Positions 13,390-17,113 of a stretch of 17,113 nt of DNA are shown here, piece by piece; position 1 is the first letter of the stretch, and every line of letters starts with the position of its first letter. This DNA is from Clostridia bacterium (GTDB taxonomy: Bacteria; Bacillota; Clostridia; Oscillospirales; CAG-382), in contig CAAEPN010000057.1 of the NCBI GenBank assembly GCA_900757905.1, forward strand, positions 1 to 17,113. The letters are read 5' to 3'. The translations under genes and the position numbers were made by a program. The notes beneath the pieces are model-generated. The model was not told the DNA's origin. It saw only the letters and a list, made by a program, of their open reading frames with translations, and searched no databases.

Positions 13390-14097
13390 ATGACCGGAAA
13401 AATCGTACTCATCACGGGCGCCACAAGCGGCTATGGACTGGCCACCGCAAAACTGTTCAAAGAAAAAGGCGATACCGTTATCATCGCTTCGCGTAATGCC
13501 GAAAAGGTGCAGAAAACCGTCGCGGAAAACGGTTTTGCCGACGGGCTTACACTCGATGTAACAAACTTTGCCGCGTGGGTGGAATGCAAGCGTCACGTTT
13601 TGGAAAAATACGGCAGGATCGACGTACTTGTCAACAATGCCGGCGGCGGTCTTAGTATCCGCGAAACGGCCAAGCAAACAAGAGAGGACATTGACGCCAT
13701 TATCGCGCTCAATCTCAACAGCGTCATTTACGGTTCGGGTATTTTTGCCGAGGTCATGAAGCAGCAGAAAAGCGGCATTATCATCAATATTTCCTCGGTC
13801 TGCGCCAAGCACGCCTGGGGCGGCTGGAGCGTTTACGCCGCTGCAAAAGCCGGCGTTTTGGCGTTTACCAAGGGACTTTATGTCGAGCTTCAGAAGTACG
13901 GCGTTCGGACGACCTGCTTGATTCCGGCTTCCGCAAGCACCGGCTTTCAGAGTGCGGCGCATCTTGCCGAAACAAACGATTCCCTGTCGGTCGATGATAT
14001 TGCTTCGGCGGTATATTACGCGGCAGCCTTGCCGGAACGCGCCGTGGTCGAGGAAATGACGGTCTGGGGAACAAGTCAGGTTGTGGAGCCGTTATAG
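13390..14097 (+). CDS. Short-chain dehydrogenase/reductase (classical SDR)
   Basis: This 235-residue NAD(P)-dependent oxidoreductase has a Rossmann fold. The start at 13390 is preferred over the ATG at 13384 because GGAGG (13378-13382) is seven bases away, against one. Classical SDR motifs are complete: TGATSGYG at residues 9-16 for the cofactor, the DVT segment near 56, NNAG at 82-85, Ser135/136, and Tyr149-x-x-x-Lys153 (YAAAK) for catalysis. The arginine in 'IIASRN' after strand two hints at NADP preference. The substrate is unknown. It is the first gene of a three-gene unit: the AraC regulator follows after two bases and an FAD oxidoreductase after that, suggesting a shared oxidative step on a sugar or polyol. 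Confidence 0.9.
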   Translation: MTGKIVLITGATSGYGLATAKLFKEKGDTVIIASRNAEKVQKTVAENGFADGLTLDVTNFAAWVECKRHVLEKYGRIDVLVNNAGGGLSIRETAKQTREDIDAIIALNLNSVIYGSGIFAEVMKQQKSGIIINISSVCAKHAWGGWSVYAAAKAGVLAFTKGLYVELQKYGVRTTCLIPASASTGFQSAAHLAETNDSLSVDDIASAVYYAAALPERAVVEEMTVWGTSQVVEPL

Positions 14098-14099
14098 AA

Positions 14100-14954
14100 A
14101 TGAACCGAATCAATATTTTAGGCGAAATTATCGAATACATTGAAGACCATTTGGACGCGGCCATCGACATCGGCTTGCTTGCACGCAAGTGCGGCCTTTC
14201 AGTGTATGAGTTCCGGCGTATTTTCTCGTTTGCCGCCGGACTTCCGATCGGCGAGTATATCCGAAAGCGCCGCCTGTCGCGTGCCGGTGAAGAACTATTG
14301 CAAGCAGACGCTTCGATCACCGAGCTTGCCATAAAATACGGCTATGACGCGCCATCGTCCTTTTCACGCGCATTCAAGGAGTTTCACGGAGTTTCGCCGG
14401 CCGAAGTGGCCAAAGGCGAATGTACGCTTGTTTTGTTTTCACCGCTTGGGTTTGAAGCCAAGGTGAGCGGCGGCACGCAAAGCGCCTATCGGTTAAAGAA
14501 AGATACGGCCTTTACGGTATGCGGCTTGTCGCAGGTTTCCGAGATCACCGACACAGAATGCTGTGAGGACGCATGGAGCGCATTTTATGCAAGTGACAGC
14601 GTCGGAGAGGTTTTAGGGGCGTGCCAAAATAAGCTGTATGCCGTTTACGAAAACGGAGAAAACAGCGTGCGGTGCCTTATCGGCGCACGCGGCTATGAGG
14701 ATCCGTCGCTTGCGCAGGTTTCCGTCCCGGAAGCCTTGTGGATGTGCTTCTCTTTTCACGGAAGCGAGGACAAAAAGGTCAACGAATTCTACAAAACGCT
14801 GTTTGACTGTCTTGCCGCAAGCCGCTACGAAAAGGACGAAACCGTTCCGAATATTGAGATTTTCCCGGAAAATATGGAACAAGAGGATTTTGAGTGGGAA
14901 ATTCGCATTGCCGTAAAAGAAAGAGAGGGACAAACATGCACGAAATTTTCATAG
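14100..14954 (+). CDS. AraC-family regulator with C-terminal GyrI-like ligand domain
   Basis: This 284-residue regulator has its AraC double HTH at the N-terminus (residues 1-106): LGEIIEYIEDHLDAAIDIGLLARKCGLS for the first half, then TELAIKYGYDAPSSFSRAFKEFHGVSPAE, the conserved second HTH. Residues 110-280 resemble the AraC effector-binding/GyrI-like domain found in Rob and BmrR relatives, which binds small hydrophobic or cationic compounds. The start codon is two bases after the SDR stop; the nearest ribosome site is a GGAG 11 nt upstream, so translation is probably coupled. Its last 19 bases overlap the FAD oxidoreductase start. It likely regulates this operon in response to its substrate; the ligand is not deducible. 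Confidence 0.88.
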   Translation: MNRINILGEIIEYIEDHLDAAIDIGLLARKCGLSVYEFRRIFSFAAGLPIGEYIRKRRLSRAGEELLQADASITELAIKYGYDAPSSFSRAFKEFHGVSPAEVAKGECTLVLFSPLGFEAKVSGGTQSAYRLKKDTAFTVCGLSQVSEITDTECCEDAWSAFYASDSVGEVLGACQNKLYAVYENGENSVRCLIGARGYEDPSLAQVSVPEALWMCFSFHGSEDKKVNEFYKTLFDCLAASRYEKDETVPNIEIFPENMEQEDFEWEIRIAVKEREGQTCTKFS

Positions 14955-16852
14955 AGGCGGAAAGCTTTCAGAAGCTCGGCGGTTGGGCGCTTGATCAACA
15001 GTCCATGCAGACGCTGCATTCCTCCTATATTTTGGCGCACGGCCTTGGAGTGCCGGTCACCGACGCGCAAACCGAGTTTTCCGTCGATTCGCCCGGAGAG
15101 TACTATGTTTGGGCGTTGACGCGCGATTGGACGGCCGTGTGGGATGCGCCCGGCGCCGGAAAATTTGAAATATCCGCCGACGGCAAGACATTCTCTGCGG
15201 TTCTTGGCACAAACGGAGCGGCATGGGATTGGCAGCTTGCCGGACATCGCTTTTTCGAAAAGGGCACACACACGCTTGCTTTACACGATCTGACCGGTTT
15301 TGACGGCCGGTGTGACGCCGTTTATCTTTCTGACTGTCCGGAAAAACCGGACGCGGCCGACGTGATACGTGCGCGGCTCGGAAGAAACGAGCTCCACGAG
15401 TGTGATACCGTTTATGATTTTATCGTTGTCGGCGGCGGTGTTGCCGGCGTCTGCATGGCGCTTTCCGCTTTCCGAAGCGGCGTGAATGCGTTGCTTATCC
15501 ATGACCGCGGCGTGCTCGGCGGCTGCAACAGCTCGGAGATCCGCGTGTGCATGGGCGGCAGGATTGGTCTTGCGCCGTATGAAAACCTCGGCAATGTGGT
15601 AAAGGAGATTGCACCGGTTTCGGGACATCCGACCATTTTTGACGCGGCGCACTATGAGGATGACCGCAAGCGGTTTGCCTTTGACGATGGCGGCTATGAT
15701 AAGAATATCCGTTTTAATAAGAGCGTGACCGGCGTTGAAATGGACGGCAAACGCATTTGCGCTGTCATCTGTACCGACATTCTCACGGGCGAAAAGACAA
15801 AATACAAAGCAAAGCTGTTTGCGGACTGCACAGGCGACGCGGTTTTGTCCCGTCTTGCCGGAGCAGAGGTCATGTACGGCAGGGAAGCGCAAAGCGTTTT
15901 CGGCGAAAGCCTTGCACCAAAGGAACATCAAAAGCTTGTGATGGGGCATTCGATTCGCTGGTATACGGAGAAAACCGATGTACCGAGCGATTTTCCGGAT
16001 ATCGATTGGGGATTTGCCTTTGACGACAGCACCTATTTGAACGTCTGTAACGGCGATTGGGAGCAGGAGACCGGCTTCGGGCGCGACATGGCGGACGATA
16101 TCGAATACATCCGCGACTATGGCTTGCGCGCCATCTATTCCAATTGGTCGTACCAAAAAAATCATTGCAAAAACAAAGCGGATTTCGCGTGTTATCGGTT
16201 AAAGTGGGCGTCGGCGCTCGGCGGCAAGCGTGAAAGCTATCGCGTGGTCGGAGACTATATTTTAACGCAAAAAGATATCGAGGAAAAAATACATCATGAG
16301 GACGGCACGGCGTGTCTTTCGTGGAGCATCGATATGCATTTCCCCGAACCGGATAATGCCGCAGCGTTCGGCGAAGCGTTTCGCTCGTTTGCCTATCACC
16401 GTGGTATCGTTTCGCCGTATCCGGTTCCGTACCGGTGTTTATATGCGCGCGATGTGGAAAACTTATTCTTAGGCGGAAGGACTGTCAGCACAAGCCATGT
16501 GGCGTTTTCCTCTGTGCGCGTTATGCGCACGCTCGGCATGCTTGGCGAGGTGGCAGGTCTTGCCGCCGGAATCTGCCGTGAAAAGGCTTGCCTGCCGCGT
16601 GATGTGTATACGGAATATCTACCGGAATTGCAGGCTCGGATGAAAAAGGGCGTTCCGATTCCTTGTGCCTTTGAAGGCTTGACAAACGCCGAGGAAGCCT
16701 ATCACTTCAAGGATGCCGGCTGGTTTTCGCTCGATCATCCGGAATGCTCGGAACGGCATGACCAAGCGTCGCGCAGAAAGCTGATAAAAGGCATAGCGGC
16801 GCTCGGATTACCACACAAATATCCGCTGCCGAAGGAGTTCACGAAAGAATAA
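14936..16852 (+). CDS. FAD-dependent oxidoreductase with N-terminal beta-sandwich domain
   Basis: This 638-residue protein starts at ATG 14936, five bases after AGAGAGGGA. Residues 1-130 form a separate beta-rich domain (EAESF opening, 'GEYYVWALTRDW', 'GTHTLALHDLTGF') like a carbohydrate-binding or CBM-type module. From 160 on is an FAD_oxidored-type flavoprotein: the dinucleotide motif VVGGGVAG (Gly166-Gly171) and LGGCNSSEIR just after, 'LFADCTGDAVLSRLAG' for the second FAD contact, and a C-terminal LFLGGRTVSTSHVAFSSVRVMRTLGMLGEVAG that closes the flavin site. There is no signal peptide or membrane segment, so it is probably cytoplasmic. Such proteins cluster with sugar catabolism genes but most lack a known substrate. 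The SDR in the same operon may use the same or the oxidised compound. Confidence 0.85.
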   Translation: MHEIFIEAESFQKLGGWALDQQSMQTLHSSYILAHGLGVPVTDAQTEFSVDSPGEYYVWALTRDWTAVWDAPGAGKFEISADGKTFSAVLGTNGAAWDWQLAGHRFFEKGTHTLALHDLTGFDGRCDAVYLSDCPEKPDAADVIRARLGRNELHECDTVYDFIVVGGGVAGVCMALSAFRSGVNALLIHDRGVLGGCNSSEIRVCMGGRIGLAPYENLGNVVKEIAPVSGHPTIFDAAHYEDDRKRFAFDDGGYDKNIRFNKSVTGVEMDGKRICAVICTDILTGEKTKYKAKLFADCTGDAVLSRLAGAEVMYGREAQSVFGESLAPKEHQKLVMGHSIRWYTEKTDVPSDFPDIDWGFAFDDSTYLNVCNGDWEQETGFGRDMADDIEYIRDYGLRAIYSNWSYQKNHCKNKADFACYRLKWASALGGKRESYRVVGDYILTQKDIEEKIHHEDGTACLSWSIDMHFPEPDNAAAFGEAFRSFAYHRGIVSPYPVPYRCLYARDVENLFLGGRTVSTSHVAFSSVRVMRTLGMLGEVAGLAAGICREKACLPRDVYTEYLPELQARMKKGVPIPCAFEGLTNAEEAYHFKDAGWFSLDHPECSERHDQASRRKLIKGIAALGLPHKYPLPKEFTKE

Positions 16853-16853
16853 A

Positions 16854-16892
16854 AAAACGACCGTTCGGACAAAATGTCCGGACGGTCGTTTT
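16854..16892 (+). terminator. Terminator of the SDR-AraC-FAD operon
   Basis: The 16-bp stem AACGACCGTTCGGACA (16856-16871) pairs with 16875-16890, with one G-T wobble and an AAA loop, and a T-run ends at 16892. It begins right after the stop codon and is the strongest terminator in the window. Confidence 0.95.
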
Positions 16893-16907
16893 CACAGCAA
16901 GTAAAAA

Positions 16908-16926
16908 AGGCGGCTGACTGCCGCCT
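16908..16926 (+). other. Second small hairpin between the operon terminator and repeat copy C
   Basis: Perfect 7-bp arms AGGCGGC (16908-16914) and GCCGCCT (16920-16926) with loop TGACT, preceded by A6 and followed by GTCAG and the repeat element. Its GGCGG/CCGCC core and its position echo the left hairpin before copy B (6641-6665). It lacks a T-run on the plus strand. Confidence 0.6.
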
Positions 16927-16931
16927 GTCAG

Positions 16932-17113
16932 CGTGTCGCAAAACTACGTTTTACGACACGGAAACAGATTCGTGCGCTCGCGCCTCATGCCAAAAAGCTT
17001 CGCTTTTCGACACTTGCGAATCTATCGGTGAAAAATCCGTGGCGCATGTCCCCGGATTTTTCAGATTTTAATTGAAATCGGGCTTCGCCCGAAAAGCCTT
17101 ATAGACTTTTGCA
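16932..17113 (+). repeat. Dispersed multi-hairpin intergenic element, copy C (cut by window end)
   Basis: It aligns without gaps to 6672-6853, with seven substitutions in 182 positions, all after the first hairpins. The substitutions leave every stem paired; most fall between or at the edges of the stems. It starts 39 nt after the operon terminator. The right end lies outside the window. Confidence 0.9.

Noticed and set aside
15281..16165. Long minus-strand open frame opposite the FAD oxidoreductase
   Set aside because: It lies wholly within a confident gene on the other strand and shows no domain, start signal or independent promoter. The same applies to the minus-strand frames at 13237-13962 and 5961-6659.

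Overview
The window looks like chromosomal DNA of a spore-forming Gram-positive bacterium of the class Clostridia, perhaps an Oscillospiraceae-like gut anaerobe. Supporting this are an intact sigK-type sporulation sigma factor, a divergent SleL/YaaH-like spore-cortex hydrolase, a large SLH-anchored surface protein, strong GGAGG-type ribosome sites, sigma-A promoters with 17-nt spacers, and GTG/TTG starts. Base composition is roughly balanced. The placement is inferred from gene content only. No rRNA, tRNA, CRISPR array or transposase was seen.

Layout. 1-4625: a minus-strand S-layer-homology protein with six Big_5-type Ig repeats, ending in a strong terminator and a repeat element. 4626-6605: an ADP-ribosylglycohydrolase-family protein. 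6606-6891: a structured intergenic region with two near-identical terminator hairpins flanking a 187-bp repeat element. 6892-8371: a small regulatory island with a SLOG-family protein, a divergent XRE regulator, a second XRE gene broken by one stop codon, and an Arc-like ribbon-helix-helix protein behind nested palindromes. 8524-10931: KDG kinase, RlmH and sigma-K. 11064-12338: LysM-GH18 spore hydrolase. 12431-16852: a SASA-type esterase, then an SDR / AraC / FAD-oxidoreductase operon, ending in a terminator and another copy of the repeat element, which the window edge cuts.

How the genes fit together. sigK and the cortex hydrolase are divergent and belong to the mother-cell sporulation programme. 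KDG kinase, the esterase, the SDR and the FAD oxidoreductase point to polysaccharide or sugar-acid use. The SLOG/XRE/RHH island has the dense operator architecture of autoregulated accessory modules. It contains a decayed gene and lies beside the repeat element.

The most unusual signals are: (1) a multi-hairpin intergenic element present three times, each time directly downstream of a gene's terminator and in the same orientation relative to that gene; (2) duplication of a whole terminator hairpin on both sides of one copy; (3) two operator-like 20-mers bracketing the SLOG promoter; (4) paired TTTACA/TGTAAA palindromes exactly five helical turns apart in front of the RHH gene; (5) face-to-face overlapping promoters between kdgK and rlmH.
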